A DNA stretch of 64,000 nt from UMGS1484 sp045593325. GTDB taxonomy: Bacteria; Bacillota; Clostridia; Oscillospirales; Acutalibacteraceae. The notes beneath the pieces were generated by a model, which was not told where the DNA came from, did no database searches, and saw only the letters and a list, made by a program, of their open reading frames with translations. The stretch is taken from positions 25,953 to 89,952 of the forward strand of contig JAZNWL010000049.1 of NCBI GenBank assembly GCA_045593325.1, given 5' to 3'. Shown here one piece after another: positions 26,900 to 35,628 of this stretch (positions are counted from its first letter, which is position 1; each line of letters begins with the position of its first letter). The translations under genes were made by a program, and so were the position numbers.

Positions 26900-28258
26900 A
26901 TGAAAAAAACCATCAGTTTTGCCTTGGTGCTGTGTGTGCTGCTTTCGGTTTTTGCAATTTCCTTTGTAGCTCCTGTCAGCGCTAACGAAACCACCAAAGA
27001 GTTTGTGATCGACGGGAATCTGGATATCTGGTATATGAATGAAGAAGATACCGATATCACCGATTTAAACTACTACTATTACCCCGAAATGCAAGCTTAC
27101 AACAAAGACCCTGCTAACGGCAACGGCACATACTTTTTCGACGGTGCTACTACCGCCGGCGAAGTTTACATGGCTTATGACGAAACCTACATTTATGTGT
27201 ACGTAAAATGTTGGGATGATGATATTGCAACTCATCCCGAAGATACCAACGTTTCTGCCAGATCTGACTCTATTGAAGTTTGGATCGATCCCGATCCCAA
27301 CAGTCAGACCACCAATCCCGACGGAACTCAAAAAACCGAATTCCTTGGTTTCCCCGATAATACCACTGATCCCGAACAGGCAGATACACGCTTCCGTATG
27401 CGTGCTTCTGACTTTGCCATTGGCGATATGAGAGGCAGCATGGTAAAAGTTGGATATGGCGGAGCTACTTTGGAAGAATGGTATAATGACACCGCAAACC
27501 TTTGCCCCTTCTATTTTAAGGATGAACCCCGTGAAGTTCCCAGTGGTGACATTGTTTCTTCCGGCTACGGTCTGGAAGTTCGGATTCCCCGTTACGACGT
27601 AACCGGCGGTCAATCCGTCATGATCAACGTTGCCTGTAACCAAAGACATCCCGGTGATGATTCCGAATGGTATGCCTTGGCAATGGGTGAAGCCTGGTGG
27701 TTAGACTATGCTTCTGCCAACAACATTATTTATAATGATGAAACCAACCCCTTCTTTAATCAAAGTGAAGAAACCCTGGCAAATAAATCGGTTTATTACA
27801 CCGAATCGGCTTACAATGCTGAAGGGATCAGAGTGGCTGGTTTGATCAGTGAATTGCCTGCAACTGTTACCACTTTGGAAAAAGCTCAGGTTCAAAATGC
27901 AGTGGATGAATATCTGGCTTTGGATGATTTCCAAAAAGGATACGTGCAAGCCAGGAACTTTGCAACCTTGAAAGCCGCCGCTGACACTTTGGGTATCGCT
28001 TTGGAAGATGGCGTTCCTTCCCAACCCGATGTTTCCGATCCTGACGTTGGCGGTCTTGATTTGGGTGATGTAAACGGCGACGAAGCCATCAATGCCAAAG
28101 ACGCTTTGTTGGTATTGCGTATTGCTGTTGACAAATATCAACCTACCGATGCGGAAAAGGTTGCTGCTGACGCCAATGCAGACGGCAGTATCAATGCCAA
28201 AGACGCTTTGGAAATCTTGAAATTTGCTGTAGGCAAACCCTCTTGCTTGTCTATATAA
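26900..28258 (+). CDS. Secreted CBM9-like protein with type I dockerin (copy 2)
   Basis: A 452-residue paralogue of the preceding protein with the same order: signal peptide 1-30, CBM9-like domain (FVIDGNLDIWYMNEED, YDETYIYVYVKCWDDDIA), one helical repeat (LISELPATVTTLEKAQVQ), linker, and dockerin with DVNGDEAINAKD and DANADGSINAKD. The two proteins are nearly identical from about residue 300 on and more diverged in the sugar-binding domain. That fits duplication followed by change in ligand preference (inference). It has its own terminator and probably its own promoter. Confidence 0.88.
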   Translation: MKKTISFALVLCVLLSVFAISFVAPVSANETTKEFVIDGNLDIWYMNEEDTDITDLNYYYYPEMQAYNKDPANGNGTYFFDGATTAGEVYMAYDETYIYVYVKCWDDDIATHPEDTNVSARSDSIEVWIDPDPNSQTTNPDGTQKTEFLGFPDNTTDPEQADTRFRMRASDFAIGDMRGSMVKVGYGGATLEEWYNDTANLCPFYFKDEPREVPSGDIVSSGYGLEVRIPRYDVTGGQSVMINVACNQRHPGDDSEWYALAMGEAWWLDYASANNIIYNDETNPFFNQSEETLANKSVYYTESAYNAEGIRVAGLISELPATVTTLEKAQVQNAVDEYLALDDFQKGYVQARNFATLKAAADTLGIALEDGVPSQPDVSDPDVGGLDLGDVNGDEAINAKDALLVLRIAVDKYQPTDAEKVAADANADGSINAKDALEILKFAVGKPSCLSI

Positions 28259-28272
28259 TCAAGTATATTTGG

Positions 28273-28308
28273 TCCACTCTCCTCTTTAGAGGAGAGTGGA
28301 TTTTTTTG
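28273..28308 (+). terminator. Terminator after dockerin gene copy 2
   Basis: A 12-bp perfect stem TCCACTCTCCTC/GAGGAGAGTGGA with TTTA loop and seven T. Confidence 0.95.
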
Positions 28309-28337
28309 TTGTTTTAGGGAAGAAGATGTGATATACT
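28309..28337 (+). promoter_or_regulatory. Promoter of the cohesin-dockerin gene
   Basis: TTGTTT, 17-base spacer, TATACT, directly downstream of the preceding terminator and about 33 bases before the start codon. Confidence 0.6.
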
Positions 28338-28369
28338 TAAAGCCGTAACCAACAAGGAGAGATTGTTCT

Positions 28370-29137
28370 ATGAAAAAAATCATTTGTGTTTTGCTGAGTA
28401 TTATCATGTCCCTTTCGGTTTTTCTTTTTCCCTTAACGGCATTGGCTACGGAGGGTTTTACCGTTTATTGCCATGATTATGTGGCTTCCTCGGGGGACTT
28501 CATTCAGGTTCCCATTGTTATTTCGGGAAATCCCGGGATCATTAGCATAAAAGTGAAGATTACTTATGACGATACTTTACTCACCTTGGAAAACGCCCAA
28601 GGGGATGCCTTTCAGGGTGTGAGTTTCGGACCCTTGGATGCCAATCCCTTTACGGTGAATTGGATAGATAGCCTCCACGGCAATAACACCACCGATGGGA
28701 ACCTGGTAATTCTTACCTTTCGGGTTAATGAAGGGGTAGAAAAAGGGTATACCGATATTCTTCTGGAAGTGGATCAGAATGACGTGTTCAATAATGATTT
28801 GCAACCTTGTCATTTTATGTTGGTAAAAGGCGGGGTGACCATTCAGGGGGAAACACAAGATCCTTCCACTCCCACTGATATCCCAACCGATACCAATATT
28901 CCAACTCCCAGCGATACACCTACTCCCACTGAGCCGGATTTGGGGGATATCAATGGAGATAAAACCATTAATGCCAAAGATGCCCTGGTGGCTTTGAAAT
29001 ATGCTGTGGGTAAATGTGTTCTCACACCGCAGGAAGTAATTTTGGCGGACGTGAATAAGGATAACTTCGTAAATGCCAAAGACGCTTTGGAAATTTTGAA
29101 ATATGCCGTAGGCAAACCTTCTTGTTTGGCAAAATAA
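28370..29137 (+). CDS. Secreted cohesin-dockerin adaptor protein (small scaffoldin-like)
   Basis: A 255-residue secreted protein. The signal peptide covers residues 1-27 (ending LTALA). Residues about 28-158 have the layout of a cohesin domain: SGDFIQVPIVISGNPGIISI, KVKITYDDTLLTLENAQGD, DGNLVILTFRVNEGV and a closing GGVTIQ strand. A Pro/Thr linker (STPTDIPTDTNIPTPSDTPT) joins it to a type I dockerin at 190-255 with DINGDKTINAKD and DVNKDNFVNAKD. It should bind dockerins of partner proteins through the cohesin and plug into another cohesin with its own dockerin. The cohesin call rests on pattern and context, not on a profile search. Confidence 0.8.
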   Translation: MKKIICVLLSIIMSLSVFLFPLTALATEGFTVYCHDYVASSGDFIQVPIVISGNPGIISIKVKITYDDTLLTLENAQGDAFQGVSFGPLDANPFTVNWIDSLHGNNTTDGNLVILTFRVNEGVEKGYTDILLEVDQNDVFNNDLQPCHFMLVKGGVTIQGETQDPSTPTDIPTDTNIPTPSDTPTPTEPDLGDINGDKTINAKDALVALKYAVGKCVLTPQEVILADVNKDNFVNAKDALEILKYAVGKPSCLAK

Positions 29138-29142
29138 CCAAG

Positions 29143-29183
29143 AAACCGCTTGAAATTTCTTCGGAAGTCACAAGCGGTTTTTA
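29143..29183 (+). terminator. Terminator after the cohesin-dockerin gene
   Basis: AAACCGCTTG pairs with CAAGCGGTTT around an 18-base partly paired loop, followed by TTTTT. Confidence 0.88.
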
Positions 29184-29212
29184 TTGTGTTTTTTTGAAAG
29201 ATATGGTAAAAT
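29184..29212 (+). promoter_or_regulatory. Promoter of the dockerin-peptidase gene
   Basis: TTGTGT, 17-base spacer, TAAAAT, immediately after the preceding terminator and 33 bases before the start codon. Confidence 0.6.
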
Positions 29213-29245
29213 GAATTTGTATAGAGATTTTTTGGAGGTTTTTCT

Positions 29246-31495
29246 ATGATCAAACGATGCTGTTCTTTCCTTTTGGTTCTTACGTTAACCCTTACTTTGT
29301 TCGCAGGAATTCCTGTTGAAGTACAGGCGGCATTGAACGATGACATCACCAACTGCGTTGCCTATAACCAATATGTGGAACCCTGGACAAGTCAGGTGTA
29401 TGGCGGTGGAACCATCGGGCAAACGGGATGTGGAATTTTGTCCACCACCAATGCTCTCAATTATATGTATGATGTGTTTAACACCACCGACAAAGCCAAT
29501 GCCTTTATCAAAGAATGGGCAACCTATGCTCATAGTATTGATGGGTATAATCCAGGGACCGAAGCTTCCGGGGGTTGGCGGTATGTGCTGTTCGGCAACG
29601 AAATTTCCGATCCTCCTCCCTTGATTACCAAATACGGTTCTAAGTATAATATCTCCATGCCTATTGTTTGGACGGAAGAATGGAACTACGCCAACAGCTA
29701 TAATGGGTATTCTTATAATAATATTTATGTGAATTCCCAAACCGATTTGAAGAACTATTTGTCCCGTGGGTCGGTTGCCATTGCTCACGTGCCCGGTCAC
29801 TTTATTTGTCTGGCGGCATATAATCCTGCTAACGACCACTTTTTGGTATTGGATTCCGCTCCTACCACCGCCCGTGGCACCGGGGATGGAGTTGCATGGG
29901 TTAGCGCTTCGGATCTGTCCGGCGGACGTCCTGCTTTGACGGTTGGTGGCTTCTGTGTTATCAATACTACCCTTCGGAGAAATACTTCTCCTTATCAACT
30001 GGATGACACCACTATGATGATTTATGACGGGGAAAGTTTTCCCACCATGAAAACCGCCTTCTCTACTTCTCTTATGCCTTCCAAGAACCACACCCAAGGG
30101 TTGCGGTCTTTGAAGATGATGTATACCAACCCCACCGGGTATACCAACAAAGCAGGGGGATATACCTACATAACCTTGGATTCGGTTACCGACTTTACCG
30201 ATTATGATCTGATTGCTTTTGACCTATACGTGGAAAAGACATTGACCGGCTCCCACGGGTTCCAACTGAATTTCTGTGTTTCCGGGGAAGATGGGTACAA
30301 CGCCATGAAGGGCATTAACAATTTAGAACCCGGATGGCATTCCTTTACCTTAAAACGAAGTGACATTGGTAAGGCGGTGGACAGTGCCGACTGGACCAAA
30401 GTAAAATACATACGCCTGATGTGGTGGAACAATGCTCAGCTTTCGGGCACCACTTATTTCTTGATTGATAATTTCCGTGCCATTAACACCGATTTATCAA
30501 AGGCCAAGGAAGTAATGGCTAAAATCAACGCTTTACCGGCAACCATTACTCTGGCGGATAAAGATGCTGTAACCGCCGCCCGCACTGCTTATGATGCATT
30601 GACCGACAAAGGAAAAGGTTACGTTACCAATCTGGCAACCTTGGAAACTGCCGAAGCCACCATTCAGGCCATTGAACAGGATATGGCCGCCGCCGCTTCG
30701 GTGGACGCTATGATTGAAGCTTTGCCTACTGAAGTTGCTTTGACCGATGAAGAAGCCATTGTTTCGGCACGGACCGCTTATGAGGAATTGACTGATGCCC
30801 AAAAGGGATACGTGGAAAATCTTAGTGTATTGGAAACCGCCGAAGAAGCCTTGGAAGCTGTAAAAGCGCAGGATTTGGCTGACCGTCAAGCCGCTGCAGA
30901 AGTTGACGAAATGATTCTCGCCTTGCCGGAGGAAATCACCCTTGACTGTGAAGAACAACTTACCATTGTGGTAGATACCTATAACGGATTAACCAACACC
31001 GCCAAAGGGTACGTAACCAATCTTCCTGCTTTAGTAGAAGCCGTAGATATCTGGAACGCTTTGAATGAACAGGATAAACTTGACCGTGCCGCCGCCGGGG
31101 AAGTGGATGCCCTCATTGCCGCTTTGCCTGCTGTGGAGGAACTGACCCTTGACCACCAAACTGCTGTGGAAGAAGCAGTAGCAGCCTATGATGCTTTGAA
31201 TGACGCCGCCAAAGGGTACGTCACCGCTTATGAAACCCTGCAAGCTGCCGTGGCACAAATGAACGAATTGAAATTCGTTTACGGGGACGTGAATCACGAT
31301 TTTGTCATCGACAACAAAGACTTCGGTTTACTGCAACGGTATCTGAATGGCTGGGATGTTGAGATTCGCCTGGATGCCGCCGACGTAAACGTTGACGGAG
31401 AAATTGACAATAAAGACTTTGCTGTTTTGCAACGGTATTTAAACGGCTGGGACATTTCCTTGGGACCTGTGGAAACTGTTGATGCGGCTGTCTGA
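29246..31495 (+). CDS. Secreted C39-like cysteine peptidase with helical repeats and dockerin
   Basis: A 749-residue secreted protein. The signal peptide covers residues 1-29. A C39-like papain-fold peptidase follows, with Cys62 in GQTGCGILS, His185 in VPGHFICLAAYN and Asp203 in FLVLDSAP. Residues about 250-410 look like a jelly-roll sugar-binding domain (YDLIAFDLYVE to TTYFLIDNFRA). Next are four helical repeats of about 66 residues (411-675), each with INALP/IEALP and KGYVTNL motifs. A dockerin ends the protein, with DVNHDFVIDNKD and DVNVDGEIDNKD. It may process proteins in the same complex or cut peptide targets; the substrate is unknown. Confidence 0.85.
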   Translation: MIKRCCSFLLVLTLTLTLFAGIPVEVQAALNDDITNCVAYNQYVEPWTSQVYGGGTIGQTGCGILSTTNALNYMYDVFNTTDKANAFIKEWATYAHSIDGYNPGTEASGGWRYVLFGNEISDPPPLITKYGSKYNISMPIVWTEEWNYANSYNGYSYNNIYVNSQTDLKNYLSRGSVAIAHVPGHFICLAAYNPANDHFLVLDSAPTTARGTGDGVAWVSASDLSGGRPALTVGGFCVINTTLRRNTSPYQLDDTTMMIYDGESFPTMKTAFSTSLMPSKNHTQGLRSLKMMYTNPTGYTNKAGGYTYITLDSVTDFTDYDLIAFDLYVEKTLTGSHGFQLNFCVSGEDGYNAMKGINNLEPGWHSFTLKRSDIGKAVDSADWTKVKYIRLMWWNNAQLSGTTYFLIDNFRAINTDLSKAKEVMAKINALPATITLADKDAVTAARTAYDALTDKGKGYVTNLATLETAEATIQAIEQDMAAAASVDAMIEALPTEVALTDEEAIVSARTAYEELTDAQKGYVENLSVLETAEEALEAVKAQDLADRQAAAEVDEMILALPEEITLDCEEQLTIVVDTYNGLTNTAKGYVTNLPALVEAVDIWNALNEQDKLDRAAAGEVDALIAALPAVEELTLDHQTAVEEAVAAYDALNDAAKGYVTAYETLQAAVAQMNELKFVYGDVNHDFVIDNKDFGLLQRYLNGWDVEIRLDAADVNVDGEIDNKDFAVLQRYLNGWDISLGPVETVDAAV

Positions 31496-31504
31496 TAATC
31501 AAAT

Positions 31505-31538
31505 AAAAGCCTTTGACCATAACTGGTCAAAGGCTTTT
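31505..31538. terminator. Bidirectional terminator between dockerin-peptidase and clpC
   Basis: A 14-bp perfect stem (AAAAGCCTTTGACC/GGTCAAAGGCTTTT) with a 6-base loop. It lies between convergent genes and carries a T tract on both strands. Confidence 0.93.
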
Positions 31539-31554
31539 CGTTTATGAAAGAATG

Positions 31555-33999
31555 TTAGTTGGTTTCTTCCTTTTCAAATACGATGGCATTGTTGTTTACA
31601 TGGCACAAAACCCTGTCACCCTTTTGGAAGGTGTTAGCCAGAATTTCTTCGCTTAAGGGGTCTTCCACGTGGGTTTGAATGGCACGACGTAAAGGACGGG
31701 CGCCGTAGGTTTTGTCAAAACCGAGTTCAGCCAATTTTTCCAGAGCTTCCTCTGAAAAAGACAGGGAAATGCCGATGTTCTCTTCCACCCGACGACTGAC
31801 GGTTGCCACCATCCGTTTGGCAATTTCGGCAATATCCTGTTTTTCCAACTGTTTGAATACAATAATGTCGTCAATACGGTTGATAAATTCAGGACGGAAG
31901 GCATTTTTCAACTGGGACATGACTTCCTCTTTGATTTGTTTTTGGTCTTTATCGTGAGAGGTTTCCCCAAAGCCAAAGGAGGTTTTTTGGCTGATGGCTT
32001 TGGCGCCGATGTTAGAGGTCATGATAATCACGGTGTTTTTAAAATCTACCTTGCGACCTTGGGAATCGGTTAAGATCCCGTCTTCCAGAATTTGCAACAG
32101 CAGGTTGAAAATATCGGGATGGGCTTTTTCGATTTCGTCGAACAACAGAACACAATAGGGCTTTCTGCGAACCTGTTCGGTGAGTTGCCCCCCTTCGTCG
32201 AATCCCACGTACCCCGGAGGAGAACCCACCATACGGGATACGGTGTGTTTCTCCATATATTCCGACATATCAAAGCGAATGATGGCATTTTCACTGCCGA
32301 ACATACTTTCTGCCAGGGTTTTACACAGTTCGGTTTTCCCAACCCCGGTGGGTCCTAAGAACAGGAAAGAACCTGTGGGCCGTTTGGGGTCTTTCAGCCC
32401 CACTCTGCCGCGGCGAATGGCTTTTGCCACGGCGGAAACCGCTTCATCCTGTCCCACCAACCGACAGTGTAATTCTTCTTCCATCCGAAGGAGTCGTTTG
32501 CCTTCTTCTTCGGTGAGGCGGGTGGCGGGGATCCCTGTCCACCCGGAAATGATTTCGGCAATTTCCTGGGCGGTAACTTCCCCTGCGGAATGTTCTTTGT
32601 TTTTCTTCCATTCCTCTTTCATACGGTCCAGCAGTTCTCTGCCGTGTTTTTCTTTATCCCGAAGCCGTGCCGCCCCTTCAAAATCCTGGGCGTTGACACT
32701 GGCGGTTTTTTCGGCTTCCAGTTGTTTGATTTCTTCCTCCAGCTTTTTGATTTCTTCTGGTGGGGTGTAACTGCGGAGTTTAATGCGGGAGCCTGCTTCA
32801 TCAATTAAGTCGATGGCTTTGTCAGGCAAAAAGCGATCGGAAATATAACGGGTGGAAAGGTGAACCGCCGCGTGGATGGCTTCGTCGGTAATCCGTACCC
32901 GATGATGGGCTTCGTATTTGTCCCGCAGGCCCTTTAAAATTTCAATGGCTTCTTCCGGGGAAGGTTCTCCCACAGTAACCGGCTGGAATCGCCGTTCCAA
33001 AGCCGCATCTTTTTCAATGTTTTTGCGGTATTCATTGATGGTGGTTGCCCCGATCACCTGCAATTCCCCACGGGCAAGGGAGGGTTTTAAAATGTTAGCG
33101 GCATCGGTGGAACCTTCTGCCGAACCTGCTCCGATGATGGTATGAACCTCGTCTATGAACAGAATAATATTTCCCGCTTTTTTCACTTCTTCCAAAGCGG
33201 TTTTTATGCGTTCTTCAAAATCCCCCCGGTATTTGGTGCCTGCCACCATCCCGGTCAGATCCAAGGAAAACAACCGTTTCCCTTGTAACAGTTCGGGTAC
33301 TTCGTCTTTGGCGATTTTCAAAGCCAGCCCTTCGGCAATGGCGGTTTTCCCAACCCCCGGTTCCCCGATGAGGCAGGGATTGTTTTTGGTGCGGCGGGTA
33401 AGAATTTGAATGACCCGTTCAATTTCACTGCCCCTGCCAATGACAGGGTCAATTTTGTCATTCTGGGCGTCCGCCGTTAAATCTCTGCCGAATTTGTCCA
33501 GGGTGGGTGTGGCGGTGTCTTTTTTTGTTTGTTTTTTCCCGCTGTGATGCAGGGGAGAATTGTTTGCTCCCGAGCCGTTGATACGGTCTGCCAACTGGTC
33601 AGGGTCGGCGCCCAATTCTTCCAGAAAGCCCACGGCATAACTTTGGCCTTCCTTCACGATGGCGTACAGAATGTGTTCGGTTCCCACGTAGCCGCTGTTC
33701 ATAGAACGGGCGGCGGCAATGGAAATTTCCAAGATTCGTTTGGCGCGGGGGGTGAAATCCGAAGGGGTCAGGCGGGTGCGGTTACCTCTGCCCACCCGTT
33801 CGGTGAGCAGTTCGGTTACGCTTTCCACCGTAACCCCACTGCCGTTGAGCAAGGCGCAGGCGGTTCCGCTTCCTTCGTATAAAATTCCCAATAAAATATG
33901 CTCACTGCCAATGTAGGTGTGCCCCAATTCCTGGGCCTTTTCCATGGCAATATTCAAAGCCTGATTGGCTTTTTCGGTAAATCCGTTAAAACGATACAC
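31555..33999 (-). CDS. clpC: ATP-dependent Clp protease ATP-binding subunit ClpC
   Basis: An 814-residue Hsp100 unfoldase that feeds ClpP and degrades arginine-phosphorylated proteins. Residues 1-140 are the two ClpN repeats (FTEKANQALNIAMEKAQEL). The first AAA domain has GEPGVGKTA, and the middle region contains a UvrB/UvrC-like motif (DFEGAARLRDKEKHG). The second AAA domain has GPTGVGKTE. The GTG at 33999 is chosen because AAGGAG lies eight bases before it; a GTG at 34008 is inside that site. It is the last gene of the CtsR operon, 105 bases after mcsB. Confidence 0.95.
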   Translation of the reverse strand: MYRFNGFTEKANQALNIAMEKAQELGHTYIGSEHILLGILYEGSGTACALLNGSGVTVESVTELLTERVGRGNRTRLTPSDFTPRAKRILEISIAAARSMNSGYVGTEHILYAIVKEGQSYAVGFLEELGADPDQLADRINGSGANNSPLHHSGKKQTKKDTATPTLDKFGRDLTADAQNDKIDPVIGRGSEIERVIQILTRRTKNNPCLIGEPGVGKTAIAEGLALKIAKDEVPELLQGKRLFSLDLTGMVAGTKYRGDFEERIKTALEEVKKAGNIILFIDEVHTIIGAGSAEGSTDAANILKPSLARGELQVIGATTINEYRKNIEKDAALERRFQPVTVGEPSPEEAIEILKGLRDKYEAHHRVRITDEAIHAAVHLSTRYISDRFLPDKAIDLIDEAGSRIKLRSYTPPEEIKKLEEEIKQLEAEKTASVNAQDFEGAARLRDKEKHGRELLDRMKEEWKKNKEHSAGEVTAQEIAEIISGWTGIPATRLTEEEGKRLLRMEEELHCRLVGQDEAVSAVAKAIRRGRVGLKDPKRPTGSFLFLGPTGVGKTELCKTLAESMFGSENAIIRFDMSEYMEKHTVSRMVGSPPGYVGFDEGGQLTEQVRRKPYCVLLFDEIEKAHPDIFNLLLQILEDGILTDSQGRKVDFKNTVIIMTSNIGAKAISQKTSFGFGETSHDKDQKQIKEEVMSQLKNAFRPEFINRIDDIIVFKQLEKQDIAEIAKRMVATVSRRVEENIGISLSFSEEALEKLAELGFDKTYGARPLRRAIQTHVEDPLSEEILANTFQKGDRVLCHVNNNAIVFEKEETN

Positions 34000-34054
34000 G
34001 GTAATCACTCCTTATACAATGAAATTATTAGGTCACGTGAAGTTAGTTTTGATA

Positions 34055-34106
34055 AGACCTACAAGAATGGTGCAGGAACGCAAAAGAGTGCCGTTATTGT
34101 AGGTCT
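34055..34106. repeat. Inverted repeat at the mcsB stop, between mcsB and clpC
   Basis: AGACCTACAA (34055-34064) and TTGTAGGTCT (34097-34106) form a perfect 10-bp stem around 32 bases. The outer arm overlaps the mcsB stop codon. With no T tract it is more likely a processing or stability element than a terminator. Confidence 0.55.
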
Positions 34107-35124
34107 ATACTAAGTTTTGACGAACTAATGTCGCTCTAATCACGTCTCTTTTTTCGGTACTGTCTGCTTCGGGATGTTCCAAAAGCAGAGTAGCAGGGTG
34201 CATGGTGGCGTTCAGGGTGTTGATTCGTTCCATGGGCAGGGTATCTATCAAATTCATGGAGATTCCTAACCGCAGATGGGACAAAGAAGAGGTAAATTCG
34301 CCCATGGGTAAAATACGGGAATTTTGCAACAATCCCAAAGCCCGATAGGCGGCATCCTCGGTTTCCAACGGGGGCAGTTCTTTTCGGGCTTCCTGTTCCC
34401 GCCCGATGATTTGCAGAGTCACCGCTTTGAGATTTTCCAGGGCGGAAGATTCCGCCAGCCCCATGGAGATCTGGTTGGATAGTTGATACAAACTTCCGGT
34501 CACGGTGCTTCCTTGCCCGAAGGTACCTTGTAAACTTAGTCCGATCTTACCCACCGCTGTAGACAGGGTGTGAATTTCTCCCGTGGCTTCCAGAGCGGGT
34601 AAATGCAACAGCACCGAGGCTTTCATTCCGGTTCCCAAATCGGTGGGGCATCCGGTCAAATATCCCCACTGCTTATCAAAAGCGTATGCAAAACCTTCGT
34701 TAATCATGTCATCCATCTGGTTGGCGATCCGATAGGCGTTTTCCAGTTCCAGCCCCGATTGCATCACCTGTAACCGAATGTGGTCCCGATGACACAGGAG
34801 CAAACAAACCGACTCGTCTTCAGACAAAAGCAAGGGGCGGTCTTTTCTGCTTTCGGCAAATTCCCTTGGAATTAAATGCCGTTCTGCCATGGCGCGTTTT
34901 GCTCCTGCTGACAGGGTTTCGGGTGAGAAGTAACCCAGGGTGCGGGTCAGGGGAGAGGGGGCGGCAAGAAGATGATCTTTGATTTGATCACAAAGTTCTT
35001 TTTGCTTTTCCTCTGAAAGGCGTTGAGGGAAGGGGTACCCTTTGATGTTCCGCGCCAGGCGGATCCGGGTGCTCAGCACAATGTCCCCCTGGGTGCCTGT
35101 GCGTTCATACCATTTAGTTCCCAT
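34105..35124 (-). CDS. mcsB: Protein arginine kinase McsB
   Basis: A 339-residue phosphagen-kinase-like enzyme that phosphorylates arginine residues on damaged proteins and on CtsR. Visible motifs are VLSTRIRLARNIKGYPF near the N terminus, SEDESVCLLLCHRDHIRLQ in the centre, and LTGCPTDLGTGMKASVLLHL with the conserved active-site Cys. The start is the ATG at 35124, after GGAGGGG; longer upstream starts run through mcsA. It overlaps the mcsA end by 11 bases, so the two are translationally coupled, which fits McsA being the activator of McsB. Confidence 0.95.
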   Translation of the reverse strand: MGTKWYERTGTQGDIVLSTRIRLARNIKGYPFPQRLSEEKQKELCDQIKDHLLAAPSPLTRTLGYFSPETLSAGAKRAMAERHLIPREFAESRKDRPLLLSEDESVCLLLCHRDHIRLQVMQSGLELENAYRIANQMDDMINEGFAYAFDKQWGYLTGCPTDLGTGMKASVLLHLPALEATGEIHTLSTAVGKIGLSLQGTFGQGSTVTGSLYQLSNQISMGLAESSALENLKAVTLQIIGREQEARKELPPLETEDAAYRALGLLQNSRILPMGEFTSSLSHLRLGISMNLIDTLPMERINTLNATMHPATLLLEHPEADSTEKRDVIRATLVRQNLV

Positions 35125-35614
35125 GGCTTTGCCCCTCCATTTCCTTGATTTGGTCCCGCAGGACTGCCGCTTGTTCAAATTCCTGGTTTTCAATGGCTTG
35201 TTGCAACTGTTCTTTTAACTTGGAAAGGGTGTCGTCCTGCTTGTGGGCAGGTTCATCAGGATGCTCAAAGGGTGTTTTCCCCAGATGCCCTGCTTTTCCG
35301 TGGAGTTTTTCAATGGTGGGGGTCAACCGTGCCCGAAAGTTTTGGTAGCAGTCTTCACAGCCCACTTCACCGCTACGGGCGATTTCTTCAAAACTAATGC
35401 CGCAGAAGGGACACCGAATGGCATCCTCGGCGGTTTTGTCAGCCAGTTCTCCCGAGAACAGGGAACCTAACAGCCCTCCTGTGAAAAAGGAAAGTTGGTT
35501 ATATCCCATTTCCTTGGCACAGTGGCTGCATAAAATCCATTCTTCCTGCACCCCGTTCACCGATTTACGGATATGGGTGGTGGCAGGATTCTTTTTACAT
35601 TTTTCACAAAGCAT
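35114..35614 (-). CDS. mcsA: McsA, zinc-finger activator of McsB
   Basis: A 166-residue adaptor. It carries paired CXXC zinc motifs: MLCEKCKKNPA and LCSHCAKEM first, then IRCPFCGIS and VGCEDCYQNF. A C-terminal UvrB/UvrC motif follows (ALRD-like AAVLRDQIKEME). The ATG at 35614 follows GGAGGAA closely; the open frame further upstream lies within ctsR in another frame and is not used. It activates and targets McsB and is encoded between ctsR and mcsB as in Bacillus. Confidence 0.94.
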   Translation of the reverse strand: MLCEKCKKNPATTHIRKSVNGVQEEWILCSHCAKEMGYNQLSFFTGGLLGSLFSGELADKTAEDAIRCPFCGISFEEIARSGEVGCEDCYQNFRARLTPTIEKLHGKAGHLGKTPFEHPDEPAHKQDDTLSKLKEQLQQAIENQEFEQAAVLRDQIKEMEGQSHGN

Positions 35615-35628
35615 GGTTTCTTCCTCCT

